This document shows, in pieces, positions 30,413-42,413 of a DNA stretch of 64,000 bases. The DNA is from Saccharum officinarum (lineage: Eukaryota; Streptophyta; Magnoliopsida; Poales; Poaceae), in NCBI GenBank assembly GCA_020631735.1, contig CM036215.1, positions 17,634,346 to 17,698,345 on the forward strand. The letters are read 5' to 3'. Below the pieces are notes generated by a model, which made no database searches, was not told the DNA's origin, and worked only from the letters and a program-made list of their open reading frames with translations. Positions within the stretch are counted from its first letter, which is position 1; every line of letters begins with the position of its first letter. Made by a program: the position numbers and the translations under genes.

Positions 30413-32338
30413 TGAAAGTCCTATGTTTGGTGTTGGTAATTAGTGACAATGCCTAAGTACTAATCCCATGCCTAAGTTGTATGTAGCATATGAGGATTAG
30501 TACACTCCAAGGTTGGTGGCAAGATGGACATGGTGATCATGATGGCCACACTTGGATTTGGACGCAACCCTACGTGATCAAGGCAAAGGTATATGCTTAA
30601 GGGTTGTGTTTTAGTAACCAAGACACCTAGTGGGTGTGGTTACATTATAGGATAGATAGCCGTACTATAAAGAGGGGAATGACGTGGCTATTGAACTCCT
30701 AAGTGCCTCTAGATGTGCATTTCATGATCATATGCATTTGGATAGAACTAATATCGCCTCAGAAAATGATTGTGAAAATGCTAACACACTCACACATGAC
30801 GAGATCACTTGGTGATGTTAGCACGTTTGCGACGGCGGTGGAGTTTAAGCGGTAGAGAGGGTTTGGGGTCATCTCTCCCTCCCGCCGAGCGTGCGAGCGC
30901 GGGATTCAGGCAATTTTGGGGAAATGAAATGCCTATTTTCCACTACGCCAGAAGTCGGAAAAAGAAACGGAGGCAAACGGAGGTCACAGTGGTGACCGGA
31001 CGCTGGACCGGACGCGGTCACTGTTTGACCGGACGCGTCCGGTCAGTGTCCAGTGTCTGCGCGTTTTTCAGTTGTTTGATCGGACGCGAGGCGCGTCCGG
31101 TCACAGGCGACCGGACGCGTCCGGTCGTCCAGGGAGCTTACTGGACTCCAACCGGACGCGGGCACTGTGGCGTCCGGTCAGTTCTTCAGCGCGTCCGGTC
31201 GCTGGTTCGTTGTGCGCGGCTCAGGGTTGACCAGCGCGTCCGGTCAGTTACAGGACCGGTGCGTCCGGTCGTGACCGGCGCGTCCGGTCGTTGCGACCGG
31301 CGCGTCCGGTCGGTGCTTCGCGAAACTAGCCGTTGCGCGACCGGCGCGTCCGGTCAGTTGGACCGGCGCGTCCGGTCAACGCGACTTCGGCTGTTTCAAG
31401 TTTCTAACGGCTATATTCGAAGGGGTACGTCTATAAATACTCGTTGGACGGCTCAAGGCTCTCTCTCTCAAACATTTGACATACTTGTGAGCACTTTGAG
31501 CTAAGCAACTCCCCTCCCACTCATCTCTCTTGCTTCTTTGCATATTCGAAGTGAGATTGAGTGATCCAAGTGCATTTGCATTGTGAGATTGCATCTAGTT
31601 GGCACTTGGTGGTTGATTTGCTGCGGGATTCTTGTTTCTCTTGGTGGTTACCGCCACCTAGACGGCTTGGAGCAGCTTGGAGGCGTTGGCAAGAGTTGGT
31701 GTTTGTTCTTGGCCACCTCCGGTGATTGTGAGGGGTTTGTGCCTACCTCGGCGAAGCGCCAAAGGCAACATTAGTAAATTGCTTCGTGTCATTGCAACCT
31801 TTTGCCATTTGGTAGGTTCTTGTGGCGCCTTTTGAGAGGCTCGGTGTGTGACCGATTAGCCACCGAACCACGTGGTGAAGAGGGACACAACGGGGACTAG
31901 CGTGCCGGCAAGCACGTGAACCTCGGGATAAATCTTCGTGTCATCACTTTCATATTGTGATTGATTGATCCCGGTGTTCGGTTATCTTGGTATTCATCTC
32001 TTGATTATATTGATTGGTTGGCTCAATTCTTCGCCCCTCGGTGATACCCTCCTATCTCTCCCTTGTATTAATTTCTTAGTTATCTTTGCTAGCGAGTTAT
32101 CTTTGCTAGAGTAGCTTATTTGTGTAGCTTGCTAGTTGTAGTTTCCTTCTTGGTTTGACTTGTGCGGTTGAGTGCAAATACACTAGAATTGTGAATTGGT
32201 TAGGTGGCTTGCAAACACCCCATAGGCTAAGCAAAACTCGTATCTCGCTATTTGTATTATTGATAAACTTGTTTAGCTTGTCTTTGTAGAAATTTTTAAT
32301 AGGCTATTCACCCCCCCTCTAGCCATCAAGACCTTTCA
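30413..32338 (+). repeat. 3' LTR of the copia element
   Basis: It is 1926 bp, the same length as the 5' LTR. It is followed by AGTGG (32339-32343), the right target duplication. The CGCG array is at 30994-31377 and TATAAATA at 31432-31439. Confidence 0.95.
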
Positions 32339-33925
32339 AGTGGTGAGTGGCAGCTTGCACACCGATGAGTAGGTGAGGAATAGTAGCACTTGAGGAGGGG
32401 ACAGACAGGGTGGCTGGGTGGGTAGCGGTCTTTGTAAGCTAACTACGAACTAGGACTTGTGGGAACAGAAATGTCCGCCAAAATTTCTAAAAATATGCGA
32501 GAGTCTCGTGTTGGCTTGCAAATTTTGACGATATCGGCGGTGAAGGCTACCGGCAGTGGTGATTGGGTCTTAAAGAATATGGGACATGGCACCTAGCGGC
32601 GGTGATACTTTATATTCGACGGTGACAGAATTATACAATGTTGATACTAATTCAGCTGGGCCTCAATAGCTTATTGAACACACAACATGCATTTTACAAT
32701 AACAATGGACCCTAACATGATAGTTTGTTAGCTGGTGTTGCATAATAAAGGTACTGATCTCTACAATAACAATGAACGCAATAACAAAGCCGTACCATAC
32801 GACGGTTTGCACATACAAAGCAATACTCCACCAACATTTCAGTGAGGTAACAACGTTCAAAATCAATAAAAGATATTCTTTTTCGATTAACTCTGTTACA
32901 CTTTTCATTCACTAGGCGTACAATAACAAGGATCTATCAACAACTATAGTTATGATGACAAAAACCTTAGCCCTGTTCTTCAACACTACTTCAGCGGTAC
33001 TTTTTAGTGAACAAATAGTGTTTTTCTCACACAACAAATCAGCATAAGCCAAATTTCAGCGATGAGCGTAGATTTATCCCTGTACTTAGCGATGGACATC
33101 TCGTGAAGCGTAGAAGCCGAACGAAGGCGTAACTAAACCTTCACCGCGCCTCTAGATCTTCGCCACGAGCAGGGATGATGCTTGGAAGAAGCCTTAGGAA
33201 GAACCACCTCACGGAACTCCCTCTAACATCCGAGAGGATGAGGAGCCCCACGAGGAGCCTTGCCCGCACCATCTTCTTCTTCATCAGGGAGGAACGCATG
33301 GCACGACGTCGAGAGATCCTAGGTCGAGATCTGTGGGTTCAAAAGGTTTCCCGACAACAACATGGTACCCTCTGCCCTCTAGGATTTCCCACAGATATTC
33401 TGACCTAGAAGTCTCCCGCACGCCGACCATCAACGAGCCTAGCCGCCATGTCACCGGTGACCTGGGCCACTGAAGGTGGTATTGTTCTTCCCCATCTCTT
33501 CGCGGAACTTCCTCTAACACCCAAAATGAACAGCCACCAGCTGGCTGCTGCAGAACCCGATCTTGAAAGCCTTATCCCAGCAACGGTGGAGGCGCTGAAG
33601 TACGCCATGAACCATGGTGGATGAAAGGAGTTACCACTCTCTCACTCAGTCTAATGCTAAGGGATTTGGAGGAAGAGGAGGGGCGAGAGACTCAGTGCAC
33701 CCAGACCTGAAACAGAAACATATGATTTTCTTTCATCAAAATTATATAAAATTGGAAACTATATTCCACGTGAGACATAAAGCGGACTCGACTGGCCAGT
33801 GGGACCTGGTCAGCCAACCAATGGGGTGGGTCTATCGACCCCTCTGCTGCCTGATTTCATATCCCTCTATTTTGGTAATTCCCTAGGGTGTGGTTGCTCG
33901 TGAAGAAACATATTTTTACGCGGAG
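32339..33925. other. Transposon-derived DNA right of the copia insertion
   Basis: This continues the element split by the copia insertion. GGCGGTGA-type repeat words (about 32525-32635) and the stretch 32615-32750 resemble 19500-20190. At about 32970-33062 there is a truncated MITE-like sequence (CCCTGTTCTTCAACACTAC, then CAGCATAAGCCAAATTTCAG). The GC-rich part 33090-33700 has short ORFs but no recognised domain. No gene is called. Confidence 0.4.
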
Positions 33926-34650
33926 CAATTTAAAAAAGGACTACAATGTAAATATTAAGAAAGAACAATAAACTCTAATTCATCCAAATCCTCTCTAGGC
34001 ATTTTAGGTTTAAGAAAAACTTTAAGTCAGTGGCCATTTATCTTGAATAACTTACCTTCGTCATTTTGAAGTGTTACCGCTCTGTGAGATGAAGTATGAG
34101 TAACTTTGAATGGTCCTTCCCACTTATTTCGAAGTTTTCCATGACTGAAAAGCTTCACCCTAGAATTAAAGGGTAGCACTTTTATCACCTGGGTTGAATT
34201 CCTTCTTCTTTAATCTCTTGTCGTTCCATCTCTTCATTCTCTCCTTGTAGATTTTAGAGTTATGATATGTTTTTTCTTGCCATTCATCAAGCTTAGAGAG
34301 TTGTATTTTTCTTTTGTTCCTGCTGCTTCAAAATCCATGTTCCATCATTTGATGGCCCAATAGGCTTTGAATTCAAGCTCAACAGGTAGATGATATGTTT
34401 TACCATATACAAATTGGTATGGTGACATTCCAAGAGGTGTTTTATAGGCTGTCCTATAAGCCCATAATGCATCATGTAACCTATCCTTCCATGTCGTCCT
34501 CATCTCATTGATTTTCTTTTGCAGAATGTTCTTGATTTGTTTATTTGATGTTTCTACTTGTTCACTTGTCTGAGGATGATATGGAGTTGCAATATTGTGA
34601 CGGATCCCATTCTTGAATAAATAATTACAAATGCAGTTAAGATGCATGAT
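33926..34650 (-). pseudogene. Athila-type gypsy integrase C-terminal fragment
   Basis: On the minus strand the end of an integrase can be read: ATPYHPQTSEQVETSN, then WKDRLHDALWAYRTAYKTP, GMSPYQFVYGKTYHLPVELE, and FEAYWAIK-like wording with a K for the first E. A shifted frame then carries NPGDKVLPFNSRVKLF and KWEGPFKV. The wording is that of Athila-lineage gypsy elements. It is broken by at least one frameshift and a stop, and has no LTR beside it, so it is an isolated fragment. Confidence 0.8.
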
Positions 34651-34868
34651 CTAGGGAGCACGCATCAGGAAAGACGAGGTATACAATAGTTCCTAGCGTA
34701 ACAAGTGGTGTGGCTGGAGTTGGAAGTTAGGATATTCAACACTCACCTTGAAGATGCACCCAGACTCAATCAGTTAAGATGCGTGATCTAGGGAGCATGA
34801 CGAGTTATAAAACAGTTCCCGGCGTAACAAGTGGTGGAGACAGTGTTGGAAGTTGGAGGACGCCCTAA

Positions 34869-35088
34869 GGGCGTCCCCAATGGTTCCCAAATAGCTAGTC
34901 TAGATAGAATTCTATTGGCTATCAAGGAAAGAGATCAAATAGCTAGCGACTTCCAAATAGCTAGTCTAGCACGATCTCCCATAAACAACTATCTCATAGC
35001 TCACATAACTCTCCAATACAATGTTCTTTGTTTATTATTTTTGAGCCTCATCTAGCTAGCTATTTGCAATTTGCCACTGAGGACACCC
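34869..35088. mobile_element. Tourist-like MITE, 220 bp
   Basis: Inverted ends GGGCGTCCCCAATGG and the complement of CCACTGAGGACACCC pair with a few changes. The element is flanked by TAA on both sides (34866-34868, 35089-35091). A TAA target site is typical of PIF/Harbinger MITEs. The interior is AT-rich with repeated AAATAGCTAGTCTAG words and no coding capacity. Confidence 0.8.
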
Positions 35089-35091
35089 TAA

Positions 35092-36660
35092 ATGCTGAGG
35101 TGGAGAGAAGGAAGAAGAGAGAGGAGAAGCGGGTTGTACGCTTACAGCCGTCTTGGGCACAAAACCCAGAAACTCTGTGAGAGACAAGTGGGCTATATAT
35201 TAACTATGAAGAGCTAACTACTACTATTAGAATGCAATTCTAGAACAATATCATGTTTTAGTATACCAAGTTTGACAAATTAGAGATAAAAAGGCATAAA
35301 TAATATCAAATTAATACCATTAGACTAATTATGAGCCTATGAGACTCGGCTATCAAGCATGGACCCAAATACTTGGGTATAGTACTTCTTTACGTATTTT
35401 CCATTGAGGTCTATGCGATAATAGATCCGTATCATATGGCAGTTTGCACATACAAACCAACATATCTGCATCTCGATTCTTCGAGGTACAAAGATCATAG
35501 AATCTAAAGAACGATGTAGCACATAGCAAAACTTCACCCTCAGTGAGGTGCTCTACCTTCCATCTTGCAACCCTCATGGTCAAGGGATGTGATCTGCTTC
35601 TTGACCGTGAGAGCTGCAAGATGGAATATAAGCACCCAATCTTGAAGAACGAGCACCTCGCAAACTTGAAGCACCTCCAATCGAGTATGAAGCCCCTGAA
35701 CAGGAGAGAACCAGATGATTACAGATCTTCTGTTAACACAAGATCTACAAGAAGATCTACGATCGTCAAGGTCAAGCTCCTATTCAACGACAGCAGCTCG
35801 CCAAGAATGGAGAAGGAGCACCTCACAAAACTTGCACCTACATTTCAGTGAAGTTCTTTATATTCTATAGTCTTGCTACCTCTCAATGTTAAGGGATACA
35901 GATCTGCATCTCGATGCTAAGGGGAAGTAAGGTTATGAAATCTAAAGCACCTAATCTTGAAGGCCTGCATCTCGATGCTAAGGGGAAGTAAGGTTATGAA
36001 ATCTAAAGCACCTAATCTTGAAGGCCTTCTCCAAACACCCTGTGAGGTGCCTTATCTTCATCTTGCACCTCTCATGGTCAGGAGGAGGCCGTGAGAGGTG
36101 CAAGGATGAAGACAAAGCACTTCTTGGCGACGAGGAAAGATACAATAGCTCACGAGTGTGTGGATTGAGTCCAAGAGATGCATCCAGACCCTGGTTAAAT
36201 AAGTCATCCTTGAAGATGGAGAAGTGCAAGTAATGATGATGCAACTGTGTTGTGGGTAGTTAAGAAATAACTCACACTGACTTTACCGTCAAAAGACCAA
36301 ATAGTCGTGGAGGGCCAGTGGCCATAACACGTATCTTAGTCAGCTCGACTTTTTATACGACTGAGAAAATACCATTGCCACATCTATTGTTAACCCGTCG
36401 ATGGTAGAAGTTTCAATTGCCGGTTTCTTTCCTCAGGAGGCATCACTATCGGTCCAACCGGCGGTGGAAGTATAACACCGTCGCTTCTATCGCTACGGCA
36501 GTGAAAATGGCGACAACGATATATCAATATGTAGTAGTGTATACAAACCAAAACAACCAAACTATGTTGCATAAAAAAGGTAATATAATTGTTTCAGGTC
36601 AAAAAAACATTTCCATGCCAATGATAGCAGCAAAATAATCTTCCCATCTCCAGTGATTCA
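35092..36660. other. Repeat-rich region without a gene
   Basis: At 35095-35215 there is a diverged copy of the block seen at 8985-9120. From 35530 to 36110 there are inverted segments around CATCTTGCA...TCATGGTCA, suggesting a hairpin-prone transposon end. The block at 36370-36520 again has GGCGGTGG and CCGTCG words like 19500 and 32530. No protein was recognised. Confidence 0.4.
35904..36025. repeat. Perfect 61-bp tandem duplication
   Basis: Units 35904-35964 and 35965-36025 are identical by eye, each starting CTGCATCTCGATGC and ending GAAGGCC. The lack of differences implies a recent event or an assembly duplication. Confidence 0.9.
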
Positions 36661-36889
36661 ATAATTAATTGATATCATTGTCAAAAAAATAATTAATTGA
36701 TATACCATAAAAATCAATCTACCAACAAGTAAATAGTCACATCTAGCAAAAATATGGTTTATTGTTTCATTATTTGTGCTACATGTTAAAATTAAATGCA
36801 AGTAAATAAAATTCAACAACTTAGGACAACAAACATTAAGCAATAATAATGATATACATTAGCTATATTTTTTTAAATATCATTCTACA

Positions 36890-37150
36890 AGCGACTTGGA
36901 CGTCGTCGTAGCTGCCCGTGGCGGCCGTCTTCACCTGCGTCACCACATTGCCGCCTTCCCGGAACCCGACGACGGTCACCGGCACTGGCTTTCCCATTTC
37001 TGGCTCGAAGCAGGTCATCATCCCCACCTTGGTCGCCACCATGCCCACCCTAGCCTCATATGACGCATGCACGGCCATGGACGCCCACCGCCGCCCATCG
37101 AACGCTTCGCCGGCGGCACTGCAGCTGCAGGAGAAGAGAGACTGCCAGGA
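36890..37150 (-). pseudogene. Plastid ribosomal protein L3 (uL3c) gene fragment
   Basis: On the minus strand one exon-sized piece reads SMAVHASYEARVGMVATKVG, then MMTCFEPEMGKPVPVTVVGF, REGGNVVTQVKTAATG, and DDVQVA before the match ends. This is the N-terminal start of the mature plastid 50S protein L3, which helps form the peptidyl-transferase centre. Only the transit-peptide end and the first roughly 60 mature residues are present. The rest of the protein, which includes the long rRNA-contacting extension, is absent. The match stops at about 36890, near a plausible exon end, and AT-rich repeat DNA follows. A captured exon carried by a transposon is the best explanation; a functional gene is ruled out by length. 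Confidence 0.85.
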
Positions 37151-37201
37151 AAGGAACACGCCGGTGTTGGTATTTATTAATGACACTTCTAATTGAGAAA
37201 A

Positions 37202-38074
<873 letters not shown>

Positions 38075-38199
38075 ATAATAAGGATTCTGCAATCGCACAG
38101 ATTATATACCATTGTAGTACTTCACCCGGGAGTATTTCAGGTATCGTTATTTATATTTTTACCTCAGGGAAGGAATATGATAGAAAATATGTTGATAAC

Positions 38200-38636
38200 T
38201 GTGGGGGATATACCCCAGGTACCACAAGATAGTATATGGGCCGCGCCATCAGAGAGGTGACCTAGCCCATGAAGTCAAGGCGTACGACGTACGGCTCAGC
38301 TCGACGTGCGCCGCAAGACTACAAGATGATATTATAATAGTACCAAATATGATACTTTACCTTGTAACCCTACTCCTCTAGAGTATATAAGGAGATGCAG
38401 GGGTCCTCTAAAGGACGACCACATATCAGATCAGCATACAGATCTCATACCCAATTAATACAAAATAACAGAGCACATAATGTAGGGTTTTATGCCATGC
38501 TGGCGGCCTGAACTTGTATAAATCTTGTGTCTTGTGTCTCTATTACCATCCGGTTTCTGATTACACGCACCTCTACCGATCAATCTACCATCATGGGTAT
38601 ACCACTCGGTGGACTGCTGACCACATTTCATCGACA
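38200..38636 (+). repeat. 5' LTR of the non-autonomous gypsy element
   Basis: It is 437 bp, starting TGTGGGGGATATACCCC and ending TTTCATCGACA. A TATA-like AGAGTATATAAGGAG lies near 38380. The primer-binding region follows at once. Confidence 0.88.
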
Positions 38637-39102
38637 GTGGCGCACCAGGTAGGGTCGTGCGCTTGATCCATGGCGAGCCAGATGGCGTACCTCAAGTTCA
38701 ACTTCATCCACGATGACACGACGTCAAGGTGCAATTCGTCGCGATCTCGTGGTAGCATGCTTTGGCGCGTGAAGTCAAGATTCAATAGGAATCGAGCCAC
38801 AATCTTTGGTTCGGTGCACCTATTTCTGCACCCCCACGGCAATCGACATTGTCAGCCCTCCAAGTCGAATCACGTGACATGGTGGCATACGCAACCTACT
38901 AGCGGCGGCGTAGCAGCTTGGCCTGGCCATGTGCCTATCGGATCTCGTCGGGATGTCTAGCCCGGATACGTATACGGCGACATGGCGATTGATGCAGTCC
39001 TCTGCATGTACGAGACACCACGGTGGACTCGAGGCATGCAAGCACGGGATAACTCTAGGTTGCTGATTCGGGCTATCATCTCCGCCGAACACCCATGTCA
39101 CG

Positions 39103-39236
39103 CAGTGGCGGATGCAGGATGGAAAGATTTGCATAAAGATTTAATGGTGATTTGAGGTTTTTGCTACAGTAATTTAGTGGTAAATCAAGTCATTAGAGGG
39201 GCTAGAGCCCCCCAGCCCCCTGTAGATCCGCCACTG
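39103..39236. mobile_element. hAT-type MITE, 134 bp
   Basis: Ends CAGTGGCGGAT and ATCCGCCACTG are perfect 11-bp inverted repeats. The flanks ATGTCACG and ATATCACG form an 8-bp target duplication with one mismatch, as expected for hAT. It lies inside the non-autonomous gypsy element. Confidence 0.85.
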
Positions 39237-39269
39237 ATATCACGTCCATCAGCACGTCAAAAAGCTAAG

Positions 39270-39496
39270 GGGGTGTTTGGTTGGAGGAGTTAAAGTTTAA
39301 CAAACACGGTAGCACTTTCGTCTTATTTGACAAAAAGTTTCCAATCTTATATTAATTAGGCTTAATAGATTCGTCTCGTAAATTACTCATAATATGTACC
39401 GACATGCATGCAATTAGTCTACATTTAGTACTCATGCATTTGAGGGAACATTGATGTGATGGGAGTTAAACTTTAACTCTGAAAACCAAATAGGCC
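39270..39496. mobile_element. MITE, about 227 bp
   Basis: Ends GGGTGTTTGGTTGG and CCAAATAGGCC are imperfect inverted repeats. The flanks share CTAAG (39265-39269, 39497-39501). The interior words AGATTCGTCTCGTAAATTA and AATTAGTCTACATTTA place it in a common grass MITE family. Confidence 0.75.
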
Positions 39497-39737
39497 CTAA
39501 GTCAATCTTTTAGTCTTCCATCTAAATCTTATATCTTATGATATAGTATTATACTATGCGTCCGGATATGTACATATACGCATGATTGTTTCGGCAGGAA
39601 TCCAACTACGCCTGTACTCGCTCCGCGTCATCTCGCATTGATGGCGCCAGGGATCTAGTCAGCAAGCCTCTGGCGGTCTGGTTTGTTCGTGAAAGCATCG
39701 AATTTGATGCCGAAGCACAACTAGAACAAGCAGTCAG

Positions 39738-39978
39738 GGCATGTTTAGATTGCAAATTTTTCTAACCTGATGAATAGTACCACTTTCGTCTTATTTGACA
39801 AATATTGTCCAATCGTGGACCAACTAGGCTCAAAAGATTCATCTCGTGATTTCCAACTAAACTATGTAATTAGTTATTTTTTTTACCTACATTTAATACT
39901 CCATGCAAGCAGTTAAAAATTGATGTGATGGAGAGAGAGTGAAAAAATTCTAACTTTTTGTTGTATCTAAACAAGGCC
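39738..39978. mobile_element. MITE, about 241 bp
   Basis: Ends GGCATGTTTAGAT and ATCTAAACAAGGCC are near-perfect inverted repeats, flanked by TCAG on both sides. The interior is clearly related to the MITE at 3292 (ACTATGTAATTAGTT, TCTTATTTGACAAATATT-type words). Confidence 0.8.
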
Positions 39979-40849
39979 TCAGTACTCGGAGGTCTGGCGA
40001 CAAGCAAATAAGGAGGCACCCATGACGTAGAATCGAGTAGCAGGCTACAGCAACATGCATATCAACTACGAGTGGAGTAAAGTTCTGCTGCGGTACTTTC
40101 AACTTCGTCATCAAAAGGATAAGCGCCAACGACTTTGCCACGCTGCTCCGAGCTGCGCCCGGTTTGACTCCGACTCCGCGCATTCATCCGACTATGGCTC
40201 CACGCACCCATCCACTCGTCTACAATCAAGCTAAGTGTTATTTTTCTTAAATAAATATTCCTTCGATCGTTATATATATATCTTCAAAGTTTTCTCCATA
40301 ATTCTTCGCCGACCACCCTGAGGGTGCGCTCAGCGTCAAATTTTCTTCATACATACAATCTTAAAGATGTATATGTTTTACAACGGTTAGCCGACCGGTT
40401 ATGTCTCCTACTTGAGTTTCTTAGAGCTGGCACTGTATTGGACTCCTCCCCACAAGTGCATGAGATCCGTTCACTACGTTCCGGGTGGTCGGCAATAGCT
40501 CTCTGGCAAGGCTCGCAGTCTTACGCGTGCCTGGACTCTGCACCTCACGCTCCGGGCTGTTGGTCGGACCAGGGCTGGTGAAACTCTAGGACCGACTAAC
40601 TACTCACGCTGATCTAAACAACCTAATGGCTAAAAACTGAGTTTTCGCCTAACGAATTATACTGAGCATAATGCATAACCAAATAAACACGGAGTGTTTA
40701 TACCAACTGGTCGGAGCATGTTTATACTGATTATAAACACTTCAAAAAGAACATGAGCTCTTATACTTTATTTTTACATCATGTACTACCCATTCTACAT
40801 ATTTGTATTTCAGGTGCATAGTTTGGTCAACGAGCCTACGCTCAGGGAC

Positions 40850-41260
40850 TGGACAAAATGATCATCGCCCAGGTGGTCAGACCACTTAGCAGAAGGACTT
40901 CATCGCGGACCAGTTGGTTGGGCTGCTCATCGCATGGGTTTTATCGTCAGCAAGGATCATCATCCTTCAGTCGGACTACTCCGCTGATCAACTGGTCGGG
41001 CTACTCGACGCTACCTTCTCATTGGCGTTCACCTCGCCGCCAACCAGTTGGTTGGATTGCTCGGCGCTCGATTTTTCGCCAACCAACTGGTCGGATTGTT
41101 CGTCTTCATCGTCAGCTTCATTGGGGGGGGCTTGCCAGCTGAGCTGGGGACTCCTCGGTGTTTGTCTTCTTCATGTAACTGTCGCCAGCAGAGCTGGGGA
41201 CTCCTCGGCGTTTGTCTTCTCTGTGCAAGAGTCGCCAGCTGAGCTGGTGACTCCTTCGAT
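40850..41260. repeat. Palindromic and tandem repeats inside the gypsy element
   Basis: Between about 40905 and 41100 the words CCAGTTGGTTGG and CCAACTGGTCGG recur about five times; they are near-palindromes centred on CCAACTGG or CCAGTTGG. From about 41130 to 41255 a unit containing GAGCTGGGGACTCCTCGG occurs three times, the last copy diverged. Neither has a coding meaning I can see. Confidence 0.75.
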
Positions 41261-41972
41261 GGTCATGTTTTGCTACATCTTTGCTTCACTCCGATTAAGC
41301 TGGTGTGTTATCAAGTTGCTCCATGTTATTCGGATCGGGGTGCTGATCTTGGGCAGCGCGTCGGGAGCCTTGACAAGTATATTTTAGACTTATTTTCTTT
41401 GACCCTACTACAAGATGCTTCTTTATCTTCTAGTAGGCTCGGGGACTACGTGTGTACACGTCGTCTTGCGATGACTGTACTGATTTTTCTTTGCTACAGT
41501 ATGAAGCCAGCTGAGCTGGGGATTCTACGTCAGCTGAGCTGTCACTTGATCTACAACGGAGCTGTGGACTTTTTTTCTTGACCCTGACACTACGTGCCAA
41601 GTCACCTACTGTCAGGCTCGGGGACCAAGTCGCTGCACTTCACCTGGCGGTGAATGTAGTGCTTTCTTCTACCTTCCTTATTGACTAAGTCATGGGTGAT
41701 AATCAAACGGAGTCTAAGTGGCTATACTTCATCTGAAATGGAGAATTTTTAAATATTATCTTGAGCCCCTTACATCCTTCTGGCAACTCTTACTTGGTTA
41801 AGTCCGAGGTCTACCAACCAGTTGAACTGGTCGGCAATAATTATCTTCGCTCTGCTCACCAGTTGAACTGGTTGACGTTAATTATCTCCGCTCGGATTAC
41901 CAATTAAATTAAACTGCTCAAACTTGATCAAGACGGCGTCACCAAGCGGATACAAGGCGCTCGAGGACTAGC

Positions 41973-42408
41973 TGTGGGGATATACCCCGGGTACCACAAG
42001 ATAGTATATGGGCCGCGCCATCAGAGAGGTGGCCCAGCCCATGAAGTCAAGGCGTATGGCGCACGGCTCAGCTCGGCATATGCCGCAAGGCTACAAGATG
42101 ATATTATAATAGTACCAAATAGGATACTTTACCTTATAACCCTACCCCTTCAGAGTATATAAGAAGAGGCAGGGGTCCCCTAGAGGACGACCACATATCA
42201 GATCACCATACAGATCTCATACCCAATCAATACAAAATAACAGAGCACATGATGTAGGGTTTTACGCCATGCTGACGGCCTGAGGCTGTATAAATCTTGT
42301 GTCTTATGTTTTTATTACCATCTAGTTCCTGCTTACGCGCACCTCTACCGATCAATCTACCATCGTGGGTATACCCTTCGGTAGACTGCCGACCACATTT
42401 CATTGACA
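41973..42408 (+). repeat. 3' LTR of the non-autonomous gypsy element
   Basis: It is 436 bp, starting TGTGGGGATATACCCC after GCTCGAGGACTAGC and ending TTTCATTGACA. The target duplication ATAAC follows. Confidence 0.88.
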
Positions 42409-42413
42409 ATAAC

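Larger units (their letters stand above)
21836..32338 (+). mobile_element. Complete Ty1/copia element, SIRE/Maximus type, 10.5 kb
   Basis: Two 1926-bp LTRs (21836-23761 and 30413-32338) start TGAAAG and end CTTTCA. They are flanked by AGTGG on both sides, a 5-bp target duplication. By eye the LTRs differ at only about a dozen positions, nearly all transitions, so insertion was recent. The interior has a tRNA-Met-type PBS, a long gag with coiled coils and two zinc knuckles, an intact pol in the order protease, integrase, RT and RNase H, a 1.2-kb 3' non-coding region, and a polypurine tract. Long LTRs, a gag of about 730 codons and a long 3' region fit the SIRE/Maximus (Opie/Ji-like) lineage. 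Gag has an in-frame stop, so the copy is probably not autonomous. Confidence 0.95.
38200..42408 (+). mobile_element. Non-autonomous gypsy-type LTR element, 4.2 kb
   Basis: LTRs 38200-38636 and 41973-42408 start TGTGGGG and end in ACA. They are flanked by ATAAC on both sides (38195-38199, 42409-42413), a 5-bp target duplication. The PBS-type sequence GGCGCACCAGGTAGGG follows the 5' LTR, as in the Tat gypsy at 50.4 kb. The 3.3-kb interior has no protease, RT or integrase. A short ATG-started stretch at 38670 may be a gag relic. The interior contains three MITEs and GC-rich repeats. The LTRs differ at a few per cent of positions by eye, so this insertion is older than the copia one. It probably moved using enzymes from autonomous Tat elements. 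Confidence 0.88.

Noticed and set aside
34681..34860. Repeated CTAGGGAGCA words as a possible CRISPR-like array
   Set aside because: Only two imperfect copies in plant repeat DNA, with no regular spacer structure.
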